Below, one piece after another: positions 46,560-59,530 of a DNA stretch of 64,000 bases. This DNA is from Epinephelus fuscoguttatus (Eukaryota; Chordata; Actinopteri; Perciformes; Serranidae): NCBI RefSeq assembly GCF_011397635.1, contig NC_064759.1, positions 19,430,428 through 19,494,427 on the forward strand, read 5' to 3'. How positions within the stretch are numbered: position 1 is the stretch's first letter; every line of letters begins with the position of its first letter. A program made the translations under genes and the position numbers. Below the pieces are notes generated by a model. The model searched no databases. It saw only the letters and a program-made list of their open reading frames with translations, and had not been told where the DNA came from.

Positions 46560-49336
46560 TTGATATGGAAACATTTATCTTTGTCATGCCTCTGTATTCT
46601 GACGCTTCCTTTTGTTGCCAGTAGGTGGAGCACTTTCTTAAAAAATGAAACCAAAGCCAGCACTAGGACCAGTGTAATTAACATTGGCACTTGTAGAACA
46701 TTATATTGAATGTTCTTCTTTGTTGGTGTTCACTTATTTCTTTACCATATGTGGACAATACAAGCTACAGAAAAGGCTCAGCTGCACAGTGCCAGCCATC
46801 TGTATGTGCTTTTACATGATGTGGTCTCGTTCCTCTGAGGGCTGGACCTGTGTGAAGAACGAACAGAATATAGAATAAATGAGTCTCTGTGCGTCTATAC
46901 CACCTCGGTCTTGCGGTGAGCTGGGTTTTGGACCCAAACTGAGGCAGAGGTGGTCAAACAGGAAGCCTCCTGCTGACTCTGACAGCACTGCAGGACCCTG
47001 TGGGCCGCTCTGACGATCTCCCACCTCACCTCAGGCTTTTGAACGCACACACACCCTCTTGAGTGGAGCACTAATTCCACTAGAAATCATGCCATGCCTG
47101 CCAAAAAATACACACAGATACACATGGAAAGTTCATCATGTGCAGCCCTGACAGACATATTGGATTAACTCTGTGATAATGACATGTGCAAATGTTTCAT
47201 GAACGCTCTTTATGCAACACTTTTTGGTCCTTTTTATACCCCCTTGATGCGTGCATACTTAGACTCTATATAAAAAAGTGGCTTCCACTGAGGGGAATTA
47301 AATCTTAAGCCCACAATCACTGTGGCATTGAAGGACAAATTAGGAGATCAGACTTTTGACCTCCTCATTATAGGTTATTTTCAGTCAATAAGCAGTTACG
47401 AAAAGCAAAATGCTGTGCTGCTGAATCACTCAGCAGAAGAATAACAGCGTTCTGAGTAACCTTTCCCACCTTTCTAAGATCCTCGCAACAGATTTAGTCC
47501 CAAGTGGGTCCCTCTCTCTCTCTTCTCTGGATCATTACACCCTTATCCCAACATGTCAAGCTGGGCGGAAAAGTCTCAAGGGTCAAAGTTGCACATATGC
47601 TTTGTCCCCATAAACTACAACCAGCTGGCCTCGAGGAGGTCCATCCTGGATTCATGTGTGTCTCAAACAAACGATTGTTCAACAAAGACGACGTCAGACA
47701 TCTGCGATGCGCTTGCTTAATTACCTTGGAGAGCACTGCGTATTCATTTCATTAAAAAAGAGCAGGCTTTATCCAGTTGGACAAAGGATATGACAGAGGA
47801 TAACCAGGGATCCACATTTCCAGATGTATGTATGCAGCAGTGTTGTCACAGCTCTGTGTGTGTGTGTGGACTTAACTGGTAGCAGTGTATTAAACTGTAA
47901 AAATGTATTAGATATACTTGATCTTAGTGCACAGCTGCATCTGCTTTGTGGTTATTATTCCGCGTTTGTCTTTCAGAGCATGTGAATGTGTCTCCAGCTG
48001 TGTCCAGCAGGCCCAGGCTTTATTACCCCCCCGACAAGACATACCAGCAAACACAAAACCAAATGTACTCTGTATTAAAGCAAGCAACAAAACATGTGAC
48101 AAATTACAACATTAGGTAACAGATATAATGCTCTCACGATCACACGAAATCAGATGATCTACCTAAAAGGGTTGAACATCAGATTTCCTGCTGTCAAGTG
48201 GATAGCAGGTGGTGGAGGGCTCACCTCTGAACATGTGCCTCTACTGTGTAATGATCGCACAGTTTCTTTGTCTGGTCTCTACTGTGTACGCTCTTCTCAC
48301 TGTCTCAGTCAAGAAATGAAACTAAGTCAATTAGTTGTGCTTATAGGACTTGTTACAATCCCTAGGAGTAATCAGCATGTGCCTGGTGTCTTGTGTCTTG
48401 AGGGGTAATCACTTCACTGGGGTCATCAGGTGGGTACCCTCCTTCATTGGTGTTTTGTTGATAGGCCCAAGACACCTCCAGAGGGCTCAACATCAACACC
48501 TGGCGTCACCTGTGCCCCCCTCTGCTTTTACACCTCATTTTGGACACCTTGCAGACCAGTTGGGGTCTTTGGGGCCGTACCAAAAGTGCAAAATATGTCA
48601 TTTTAATCATCAGAATCAAAGGAGTTTGACCCCTCAATAGCATGAATTTCCTTAGCACATCTCATAACGTAGTCCCTGTTAGACCATGAGATATTGTACA
48701 TGCAGTGTTGACATTTTGCCCTGAGAGAAGTGTGACAGGGAAACTTTTTGTCAAAGCAGAAAGGGTTCAACCTCAGATGAGCAAGAGTGAACACAGAAAC
48801 TAGATATTTATCCATTGGATCAGGGGCGGAGCCAGACCTTATAAACATTTGGGGCTCAGCCCAAACCTTTGGAGTCAGGGAGGAGTTTTTTCCCCATTTA
48901 TGGCAACTATACGCTTTATTTTTTTGCCATTTGAGATACAAGAGTGCCAAAAAATCTGTACATCATTTGGAAAAAACATGAGAGGCTACATCCTATTTGA
49001 ATCTAACCGCTCTCCATCTGTCTTCATCATTCTGAAACCACAGCACAACAAATGTAGAGTGACTAATTTTCACTCCTGCCACCTAAAAAGAGGCAAAAAT
49101 AGTCTGATGTCACTATTTTTAAGTTACATAACATAGGAAGTGTAAGAACTTGGCGTGAGCTGCATTATTAATCTTGAAACCCACTTGTTATACAATGTTG
49201 GAGTGGATTTCACAGAATGAATGTTCAGCTGGCAGATCTATATTTGAATCCATCCCATAGTAATCTGGGCTGCTCTGATTGCAAATCAAGGGTCCTCAAC
49301 AATACCAACTAAATGTGGTTTTCAGTACTCTAAATC
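46560..49336. other. downstream intergenic DNA, no gene recognised
   Basis: No exon-like coding stretch on either strand. I looked for eva1b, the neighbour of STK40 in mammals, and did not see its membrane-helix frame. One (GT)n run at about 47854-47868. Confidence 0.45.
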
Positions 49337-50327
49337 TGTGGTTCCCAACTGGTGGGTCGTGGTCCATAAGTGGGTCCAAAAGCGACTCCTGAACATGTCA
49401 AGTTTGTAAAAAAAAAAAACAAAACTGTAGAGTGAATGACTAACAGACAGTTACATGACAGATGGTGCTTCTCAAAGTTGAGAAAGGATCCTCAGGGGCC
49501 GTACATGTGCCGCATTTTTTCCGCCCTCAAATTCATTTTTTTCAGTGTAGACACAGGGCAGGTGCTCTCAAACACCAGAGCAATGTCGCTGCGGTGCACA
49601 CTGTGCAACCTTTTTTCAGGGCTTGATGGCTGCGCTCTGAGATAAACCAAGTTCAACATTTGGAGCAAAGCAGTGCACACCGCATGTCATGTGACGAGGA
49701 CCGACCAATCACAGCCGACAGATATCGTTCCCTTCTTCTGTAAATATCAGTTTGTGTTATGGAAAAGTTGATCATGTTAGCGCAGGGCTGCTAGAGCTTT
49801 ACATCTGTCCCACGGACGGTTAAAGACGAGGCATGTGCACATCCCCTTAAATGGCTGAATTTACAGGAAGCTTTATCATCGAATCCCATCAAAGGACTGC
49901 TCCAATGTCAAGGATACTTCGAATTCTACCAAGGACTCGGCGTCCTTCCTTCAGAGAATTTTCAAGGGTGCATGTGTGTATCCTCAGTGGGCATGAAGTA
50001 CCCACAATTCTTTGTGCACAATTTGCTGGAATTAAAGGCAGGGCCTTGTCAATGACACACACACCTGGGAACTCATTAGCCTACTCAAATGTGTGCTCAC
50101 CGAATGCTAGGAGGGAGTCTTGCTTAGCCTCTGTAGGACCTGACTTGGAGGGAACTGTCCTACCAAGGAAGCATTCTTGACTTTGAGAAGCACTGAGAGA
50201 CAGCAAAGTAGCTCGACAACGTGGCCAAAGGCAAGTGTGATGCTGAATATATCAACTGTGTGGACCTTGAACTAATGACTACAGAGAAATGTGGACCTCA
50301 TGACTGGATCAGTTGGGAATGACTGCT
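49337..50327. mobile_element. nested MITE complex
   Basis: Outer ends GTGGTTCCCAACTGGTGGGT (49340) and GGATCAGTTGGGAATGACTG (about 50306-50325) are imperfect inverted repeats of a hAT-type MITE. Inside it, TGGTGCTTCTCAAAGTTGAG (49464) and TTCTTGACTTTGAGAAGCAC (about 50172-50191) bound a second element. That one contains at 49703-49826 a piece of the hAT family of 9065-10046 (CCAATCACAGCCGACAGATA, GGAAAAGTTGATCATGTTAG). Target duplications are eroded. Confidence 0.65.
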
Positions 50328-52480
50328 CTAAGTCGAATATAGGCCAACAGAAAAACATTCACATAATTAGATTTCTTTAGAGAGAAGTATATGATAAAAA
50401 CCATCGACATATATTATTATCTGAATGACACAGAGATTCAGGGCTTTTCAAAAAACATTCAGGGCTTGAGTCCCAGAAGCCTCCCCATCCCTTTCTGCTT
50501 CTTCTCTGCTTTAAATTTTCTGCAAATGTCCATATTTGGCCTGATGCGATGGAGGTGCAGCAGGAAAGTTTAGGGTTTATCCTGTGGGGACAACAAATAT
50601 ACAGAATACATTTGTGTCAGTCTAGCTCGTGACTGCCAAGTTATCCTGCTCTTGAGTGTTGAACAGATTAATCAAACAACCACCTGATTATTATTCTTAG
50701 CTCCCAGTGCTACTGGGATAAAAAGCCACATTTCTAAAACTAATATCCAGTGCACTATATCCTGGAGGCAAAACACTGAACAAGCGCTTCCATTTGTTTC
50801 CACCTTTAAAATCTCATAAAGATGAGAAGATGAGATTAGCAGCATTATGATTTGTACTTACAGACATGCTGTACTAAGTTCATTTTTGTTGGCAAGCCGT
50901 CATGGCCACAAAACAGGCCTCAAAACAGAATGTGCATACGGTCCCCATATGAGCAGCACAGAGGGAAAACATCTGTTAAAGGTCTTTCTTTACTCATTTT
51001 AAGTTACTCTGCCTTTAGTTATGCTCCTCATATTTGAGTGTAGTTACACACATGATAAAACAGAAGATCTGAAAATGACAAATGCAGTTACAGCATCATC
51101 AACCAGTAAAGTGGCGACCACGAAACATATAAATCATCTGAAGTGAACAGATATCCTCCTTTAATCCTCGTTTTCATTTACTGTACAGTTCAGCAGATTA
51201 AAGCCGTGTTCTTGTACACCAATGCCGTGTGACTTTATGATCACTGCTCATGTTTCGTTACACCAGTAAACATCCTTTAACATGATACCTTCATTTGAGA
51301 CAATAAAACAAACGAGGTAAGAAAACCACCAGTCCTCATATTCCTCCCACATTAGAGCACAGTCTAATTCAGTAACAGACAGTCACTTTAGATGTGGGTG
51401 TAAAACTGGTGCCAGCAGAATCAAAGACTTTGTTGTGGCACTTTGCATATGGGGTGCCCTACAGTGATGTGATCAGAGAGCTGTTCAAATCTAATACAGA
51501 CAATAATAACTGTTGTCCTGTGATGAAATGGCTTTCTCTCAGTACTTAGCTAAAAACACAGCTAAATATGATGCTAAATGTTTTAAATGTTTGGGTAAAA
51601 ACAAAAATCATTAATAACTTAAACAGCAACCACAAAGTTTGATCTAATTAATGGGCTTAATTAGTTAAACATTACTGACAATATGTGCAGCAGGGAACGG
51701 CAACTGGCCCAGCACTAGGACCCAGGCAAGTGGGAGGGGAGCACACCTGGGCCTTTCTGCTTGCTCTGAGACACACACCTGAGAGGAGAGCTGAGGCCTG
51801 CAATTGTTTGCTGCTTAATTTGGTAGGGTTTTTGTTTGATAAAACATATTTTAAAACCATGATTGTTAAGAGATAAAATAGTTGTTAGTTCATTGAGATA
51901 AAGATTCTTTAAAAAAAAATCTTTTAAAATAATGGATAAAAATGTTTGACTAGGGTCGGTCTGTTTGAGGTAAAACCTTGGAGTGGTTGCCAAAGCATGC
52001 CAGGTATGCCAAACAATACAATTTTTAATAAAACAAATTTTATTTATTTTATTAATTACTACTATTAATTACTAATTTGCATGTTTAATCCATAGCTTGC
52101 CTACATAATTTGTGATTTGCGTACTTTTTTCATTGTTCTTTGCATAGCCCTCCCTCAGCCTCCCTCATGGTGCAGCATGGTCCTCCCATTGTTTGGTTTT
52201 CTTGTTTGTTTAGTTGATTAATCACATCAATCAATGATTTAATTACATTATTGCTGTTAGTTTAATATGGTTTCATTTGAATTCATGTTTAAACTTTTGT
52301 TGCACCTCAGTTGAATCAAAATGTATTTTATGCTATGAATTAAAAATACTAAATATTGTTGGTATAACAGTCTCTGGTTTGAGTCCTTAACGGCCTTAAA
52401 TAATCTACCTGATTCGGTCACATATGCTTGTCTACTTTCTTTTTCAGAGTTGGATGAGAAGATCCAACCAGGAGCCCATT
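50328..52480. other. intergenic, nothing identified
   Basis: AT-rich DNA with no recognised gene or bounded repeat. Confidence 0.4.
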
Positions 52481-52904
52481 AGCTTAGCTAACATAAAGGC
52501 TGGAGACAACAGCTAGCCTAAACAGCTAAATGCTAACACTTTCTAAGCTAGCTAACATGTTGCTGTCAATTTTGTTTGATCTGTATTCAAACTATGTTCA
52601 ATGAAGGACAATTACAATAATCTTCAATAAGAAAGAGTCACGTTCTGCAATTACTTCTTGACCAAAAGCAGTTAAGTGTCGCGTAGCTTCAACTTAAGTG
52701 CAATGGTATGCTTCCTTCTGTGCAGTCATATGGTTGGCTGGTGTATTTACTGGGAAAGAAAATAGTTCCTGCATCAAACTGCTCACAAGGTTTGTGATTC
52801 ATATTGAGTCAGCAGGTCATTATTTTTTGAAAGAGACATTGCATTCTGGAGCGAGTCAGGCTAGCTGGTTTCCTCTGTGTTGAGCCTTTATGCTAAGCTA
52901 AGCT
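52481..52904. repeat. MITE-like repeat with AGCTTAGCTAA ends
   Basis: Left end AGCTTAGCTAACATAAAGGC and right end GCCTTTATGCTAAGCTAAGC are imperfect inverted repeats. The inside is rich in GCTAGC/GCTAAG. A related end occurs near 54588-54625 (TATGCTAAGCCAAGCTAAT). Confidence 0.55.
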
Positions 52905-53104
52905 AACCACCTGCTCAAGATAGCTTCAAAATTGATCATAACAAGTACAATCTTCTAACTCTTGACATGAAAGCAAACACGTGTATTTCCCAAAACTTCA
53001 AACTTTTAGGCTACTACTATAAGTAAGCTTTGCACACTGTAGCTCCCATAAGGTCGGCTGTCGGTCAAAGTTGGACCGTTGGTGAGCATCTGCCAGGAAC
53101 TGCC

Positions 53105-53601
53105 CATTGGTCCGACAGCCCACTGGTCCGACCATATTAAATTCATTGTTCCGAAGTCCAGTTGTTCCAAAATCATCATGATGCCCTGTGGTTAAGGTCT
53201 GGTTAGGTTTAGGCACAAAAACCACTTGGTTAGGGTTAGAAAAAGATCATGGTGTGGGTTAAAATGAAAAAGAAAGTGGCAAACACATAAGCCGTGAGCC
53301 TGCTTCACCTCAAGCCTTTCCCAGCTTACCCAGAGCCGGTAGCGGTGCACCGTCAAGGCAGAAATACACCCGTCGGGAGCCGTTCAGCACCGCGGAGAGC
53401 TTCCCACACAACCCGGACCCCAGAGTAATTAACAGGAGGTTATGGTGTTTCACTCTCTCCTCTCTATGACACTTGTATCTCGACCAGTAGCCTACTTTTG
53501 TTGCGTTTCCTGATCCTCTATGGTACACAAATACAGTATAGCCTAGTATAATCACATATCGGAACAATGGGACGTCGGACTAATGGGATGTCGGACCAAT
53601 G
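53105..53601. repeat. element with internally repetitive inverted ends
   Basis: Left end carries CATTGGTCCGACAGCCC, ACTGGTCCGACC and CATTGTTCCGA. The right end is the inverse: CGGAACAATGGGACGTCGGA, CTAATGGGATGTCGGACCAATG. Each end therefore has three roughly 16-bp units of the form ATTGGTCCGACNNCCC. The interior includes GGTTAGGTTTAGGCACAAAA, common in fish repeats. Confidence 0.65.
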
Positions 53602-56149
53602 ACATGGACCCGGGTCTGCCACCCTCATCTGTGCGGTGTGTCCTGCATCGTTGCCCGTCGTTGACCCCATCGGCTTTTGCTGGCTAATTCAACATGCTGA
53701 ATCGGTGGTGGTGGCAGCAGAGCCCGTCAGTGAATGAAATCACTCTGATTGGTAGTTCAGTTTAGCGCACAAGAAGAGAAATAAAGAGCTTAAATCACAA
53801 TGCACCTGTTTGATAGTGTCATAATGTGCTCTGTGATTTTATAATTTTTTCTGTATTCACTGTGTTCCACATCCTTTTTTGTATTCTGGTATTGTATGAC
53901 AGGAAAAGTATGGCTTCCATTTGTATGCCTCTCATTTTGCCATTCAGTACTCCCAGGAGGTGGAGCTTCTACCATCAGGGTAGTGCACAGGTGTGTTGCA
54001 TACAGCCAATGATGAGACTGAGATTGGTTACTTTCACCTGCCCATCCATTGTTGCCTTATGTATGCTCTGATAGACAGAAGCTCAACAATGAAGTGCACT
54101 GCACAGATGTTAGTATGCAGAAACCTTTTTCTACCAGTTTGGACTTAGTGATGTTTCCAGCACCTTGCCAAAACCATGCCGGGTGGGGCGGTGGTGGTTA
54201 TGCATCGTCAACTTGTTTTGGCCAAAACACAGCACATGCGGTGACACAGCAGAGGCCTTTGTTGCCACTAGTAGCCGTTGAAGTCGGTTTAGTGCGTGTG
54301 CAATTTATTAGCACATCCATGAGAGATGTTTTGAGCTAATGCTGTTCTTCACGCTTTTTTATTGCTGTCTTTTTTGGGTCCAGCACCTGCTTTAGATGGT
54401 TTTTGGATGTGTGTGACTACTAAGCTTTTTTTGTGTACTTTAAGTTGGCCATATCGATAGCATTAGTTTAATTTTGCTGTTAGAAATTCCTGACATCTCC
54501 AGCTTGGAATTACAGCTAGGAGGCTGACGTGAACAGGTTTTGCTAAGTGGCTGCTCATAATTATGATCCAAGTGATATGACGTAAAAGCAGCCTATGCTA
54601 AGCCAAGCTAATTGCCTGGCTCCAGCCCCTCAGTCATATTGTAATCTCTCCATCTAACTCTTTGAAAAGAAAAAATGTATTTCCCAAAATGCATCATACT
54701 TATTTTATTGTTCTTTATCAATCAACAGTCTGATGTATAAAGTGGCTATGACTCTTACAGAAGGTATTAGCCTCATGCAGACACGGAGCATAACCCCTCT
54801 TACTCATAATCATCTGAAACCCATCAGTGAGTAGCGGAGGATTGTTTACAGCTGCTCTGCGTCTCCTGCTGACCTTGTCCCATTTCTGTGAGAGAATGAA
54901 ACACTTCTGTTTATTGTCTCTTTTGAGACGACATCTTGCAACTTTTACATACTGTGCAATCAGTATTCAGTGTGTTTGCGTGTGATGTGATGCAGAAGGG
55001 CTGCGATGGTCCGTTCAGTCTGTGCATTTTTTGCCTACACATGGCTTTATTTGGTGTTGAGTAAAATGGTGTTGCGTAAATCTCTGGAGGAAGACTGCTG
55101 ATGGTGGAGACACATTTTGTCTTCATCCTGGACTTTTCTTCATCCTCCATGCAAACTAACTCCTGACTGAACTTCTATCTTTCTTCACCTCTTCAACTCA
55201 TCCATCAGGAGCAAAGTGGGAAATCCAAAATGGCGCAAGAATGAGTGTGTCATTTTCAAACTGCCCGCTAACTCTGAACATCTGGTCCTTTGGGGAGGAG
55301 GGCGACTCTGTCAATGGGAGCCCTTGTCTCTCCTGTCAGCACCACTAGAACAGCCTGCCACAAGGTGAACAAGGAGGCATGTGTGTGTTTTAAAATGTGT
55401 GTTTATGGGCCGACGCTGTTCGTACTGGAAAGATGTTTAACAAGCATCGTTAAGACTCTCAAAATTGTGGAGGGAGCTACTGTAATTTGAATTTCTCTTC
55501 AATCTGCACTCAAAATAAGCAGCGAAAATTGTGTTTCATAGATGTTCATGTAGTTTGACAATGTCTAACTGGTAAAATAACCTGTTTATGGCTTGGCTTG
55601 GACTTCAAAAACAGAAATAGGCAACTGACAAAATTAAACCTTTTTAGTGCATACTGATGTCTCAGGCCCTTCAGCATACTGAGTGTCAGACCACACACAG
55701 GTGGGAGCAATAAAAAGACACTGAAGTAATTAATCGACAAGACACATCTGTTGCAACAAGATCAGGACATCAGGACAAGAATAGGAATAAGCTAAATATT
55801 CAATATGTAAAATGTGTCCTAGATCTTACTGGGAACACGAAAAAATCATTAATAAAAAAAGTCATCCATCCAAGACATTAGGTGTGACAGTGTTTAGGGA
55901 CCATATGAAAATGATCAGGGTGGTGAGAGGGTGTGAACGTTCTATTTTAATTTTGTGAAACATGTGTTATTGAACCCTCTTCTTTACATGTTAAGTCCTG
56001 CAACAGCTTCTCTACAACAGGTTTAAAATAATACTAAGTGTTTGATTTGTAGCAAGGCAGTGGTTACAATAATATATAATCATATTCAAATTTACCCAAC
56101 CCCCAAAATGCTGATAATAAATATAAACAGGGTTCCCACAGATCCTTAA
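53602..56149. other. intergenic, nothing firmly identified
   Basis: 53640-53760 has the look of another dispersed fish repeat (GTCGTTGACCCCATCGGCTT, ACTCTGATTGGTAGTTC), and 54588-54640 is noted above. No exon-like frames. Confidence 0.35.
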
Positions 56150-57074
56150 AGCAGCTGTGCGGAACTTTTTACCATTTATAAAACTGTCCCTAGTTCCTAT
56201 CACCCCCCCTTGAAGATTCGCATATTTATTTGAACCCAACAGCGACAAAAAAGCCTTTCTCTATATGGCTATTTAGCGTAGCCTGGCTCGGGTCGGACAT
56301 AGCGGAAGTCAGCAAACCAGAATATGGCACACGGAGGCAGAAGTAAGTCTGCACACCCGCAGCGGCCTGCAGCCATTAAACCACAGAAGAAGAAGGAGCT
56401 GTGTTTACAGAGAGTGTTCTTCGAGTAAGCGGTACGCAACAGGCATTGCTGAACACATAACAGTTTTACCAGATGTATCTATAAGGACTTGGTTGTACTT
56501 TCGATGTCATGACGGATAAAGAAGGAGCACCATCTAAAAGAACAGAAGAAGGCTAAACAGTGATAGGGCTCGAGCCCAAACGCGTGTAAACCTCGGTCGG
56601 GCATTCACCAAGTGGAGAGAGCTGAGAGATTTGAAAGGTTTTAAAACTGATCCCGAGTTGGCCCTTTTCCTAATCGACAGGTATGTCATTTTTGTTTTTA
56701 TTTAGAGAATATACCGCAACTTGTTAGACGTTGTTTCACTTCAATATATGATGACATGGAAGTTATAAGCAAGATAAATGTAACGTTAGCTGATGTGAAC
56801 CGCTTTTGTCTAGTAACGTTACAACAAATGCCACAAAATTATCTGTGACTGTGACCATGAACACAAATATACAGCAGGCAGTTGTCCTCAGTTTATAAGA
56901 AATTCAGAGCTACACCAGAACATTTATGATTTTCCTCTCGCTCTCCAAAACAAATGCATGCGGTAATTGCCGGTTGCAGTCGAGATTTTACAACACCAGG
57001 CTGTGGGTGTCATACCGCTTAGACCAAAGGGGGGCTCTATAATCAACGAAAATGTAAAGTTCCGCACAGCTGCT
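56150..57074 (+). mobile_element. TTAA-flanked transposon derivative with coding remnants
   Basis: TTAA at 56146-56149 and 57075-57078 bound near-perfect inverted ends AGCAGCTGTGCGGAACTTT and AAAGTTCCGCACAGCTGCT. Inside, ATG at 56334 opens MAHGGRSKSAHPQRPAA plus a basic tail, and another frame at about 56545-56682 reads RVNLGRAFTKWRELRDLKGF then KTDPELALFLIDR. That frame runs into a consensus donor GTATGT. The second stretch resembles the N-terminal region of proteins encoded by autonomous fish DNA transposons. Confidence 0.75.
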
Positions 57075-57078
57075 TTAA

Positions 57079-59440
57079 AGTAATTAAATTGATAAATCTA
57101 AAAATTAGGTCTTAATGACCTTAATCAATCTTGTAAAGTATTAAAAATGCTCAGACATGGGCCGTAGGATTTTAGAAAAAGTTTTTTGTTTTGACATTGC
57201 ATTTAGGACTGAAACTGAAAATCATCAATGCAAATTAATTGCATCAGAGCTTTGTTTAATCCACATAATTTCCGCTGCACCCTGTTTGGCACGTATGACT
57301 ATAACTGCGGCACAACGTTCTTAGGCTGTGGACATGAGATTTATGCATCAAAATCATGCACCCGTTATCAAAACAGAGGACGTGATTTAATAGCACCGAC
57401 TATAAAATGATGGACAAGAGAGAAAATAGCGAGGGGCAAAAAGAAGCTGGATTGGAGCAAACAACAAGTGACCAAAGTTTGAGATTCAGGCTGAAACAAA
57501 ACTAAACTCTGCACTGTGTGTCTACTGTAAAACCAAACTAGCTAACTGAGAGACAAAATCACTAAGAAAACTTCCCAACAAATGGCAGATATTTCATATT
57601 TCTGTTCTATCCATGTCTCCGCTATAAGACAAAGTCATATTTTATGTTACATTAAACATTTGGGCTGAATTGTTACCAAACCAAAACAACAGATGTCAGT
57701 TCTGTTTTTTTCCTTTAGTTTTGGTTATTGTAAAAAAACAAAAAACAAAAAACAAAACAGAACAGCCATGAACTGTAGGAACCCTGATAAAGAAAAAGAA
57801 ATGCAATGCTAGGAAACCATGCACCGCAGTCTGAAATAATCATTAGCACATAAATTATAATCATTTATATACTTAACACACTGGCATTGTTATTACTACG
57901 AGTTCTGATGTTATGGTGTACTGCAGTTCTCTATGTTGTTAGTCCAAGTGGTGTTGTGGTACGCCACCAGAAGCTGTTGTTCAACTGCTGTGGTTTGGTA
58001 CTATCAATGTCAAACACTGCACTGTCCTTCAAATGTACTACAAATTGGAAAAATACAATTAAAAATACAAATGTGAAAACTTTATTGTCCACAATGTGGA
58101 CATTTTCCTTTTGTTTCACCATAGCGCTATGACACATACATAAAAAATGTGCATTCACATATATATAACAACATAAAGACTACATAAAGTGGCTATAAGA
58201 AGTCAGTAGCCTAATATACAAGTGTCCAAATTTAATATGATTGCTACATGGACTATATTAGTGTTGAATGTTTTTGTGAAGGGTTAGTCAGTCGTAAAAA
58301 ATGTCATGATAAAAATCCTAGTATAATAGGTCATGTCATAGTGTCTGCACGTTTCCTGCTCTCAATCACATGCTGGCTTCCTAAAATGGCACTCAGTGAT
58401 CAAGACTTTGTTCGTTGTCTGTTTAGCTGTTAAGTTTCTAAAAGTTCCTCCCCATACCGCCCTCAATGATTGGGTCACAGAAGCTACAGATTGAATACAG
58501 CCCCTCCCAATGTTAAATAGGTGATTACAGCCCTGATTGATAGAACCTGCTTAACCGTATACCCCTATTTAAGCTTGTTACTGGAACTTGATCTCTTAAT
58601 GCCTTCATGTTTTAATTCTCCCCAGTACACAGACAGAACTGTTGTATGACAAAGTGCACCTACTGTATAAAAACCATGGGGCAAGTGAAGGTGGTGTGTT
58701 TTGAGATTACACAAGTCATGTTGAAGGTACTTAAAATACTTAAATTGAATTGTTATGGTTATGAAAAGTACATTTAAACATACAAACATGCATCTTAAAT
58801 GCTCTCTTAGATTTACTAACATAAAGGAAGTGACATGAATTGGTTTCTGATGTGTACGGATCCTTTCCTTTATGTTGGGATGCCAACATGCTCCTTTTTA
58901 AACATTCACCCCTGATCTTGCACCAGATGCATCTTGTTGACTAATTAATGCTCTGCCTACTTATTGCTGCCACCTGTGAGAGAACTCTGTCTCAAAAACT
59001 AGTCAGCAACACTAGCTGGGTGATTTAAATTACCCTGATGAGATGTAAACCCCCTGATGTGATCCATCCTGCTGAAATTAAGTAATTTCTTCCAGTTGGT
59101 CAGCTTGTGTTGCTCAGTTGTTTGTTTAGTTTTTCACATGTGGTGCTTTGTTACTTGAGCACCAAGTTGGCTGGTGACGTAGCGACAGCACACTCCTCTT
59201 ACATGTGGACTGGGGTCTGACATTAAGCATGCAGAAGAAGAACTTGGCCTTGGAATAAAGACCTTTCAGGTTCCTACAAGAAGTCTGAAAACCTCAATTT
59301 CTTCTACTTTGACTGTTAGACATGGAGATTATAATGAAAATATTTTTCTTTAGGACTTTGCTGCTTTTACAATGATTTAAAATCCTCACTCCTTGTGTTG
59401 GAAGATTTCCTGTTAGAGAGTAAAATCTGATTGTACACCT
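57079..59440. other. intergenic, nothing identified
   Basis: AT-rich with an A/C-rich run at about 57732-57760. No recognised gene. Confidence 0.4.
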
Positions 59441-59530
59441 CTGGGTCACCATTATGTGAAATAGAAGACCCCTCCTCTGCTCTATGCCGATGACTTAATG
59501 TATTCTTTATCATTAAAACAGCTCAATCAA
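59440..59530 (+). pseudogene. reverse transcriptase YADD fragment of a non-LTR retrotransposon
   Basis: The plus-strand frame PPLLYADDLMYSLSLKQLNQ (YADD codons 59483-59494) has the catalytic box of LINE reverse transcriptase in a typical hydrophobic setting. It stops after about 20 codons, and neighbouring RT motifs are not readable, so it is a short decayed piece. Confidence 0.5.

Noticed and set aside
53222-53240. telomere-like GGTTAGGGTTAG
   Set aside because: Only two units, within a dispersed repeat that commonly carries this wording.
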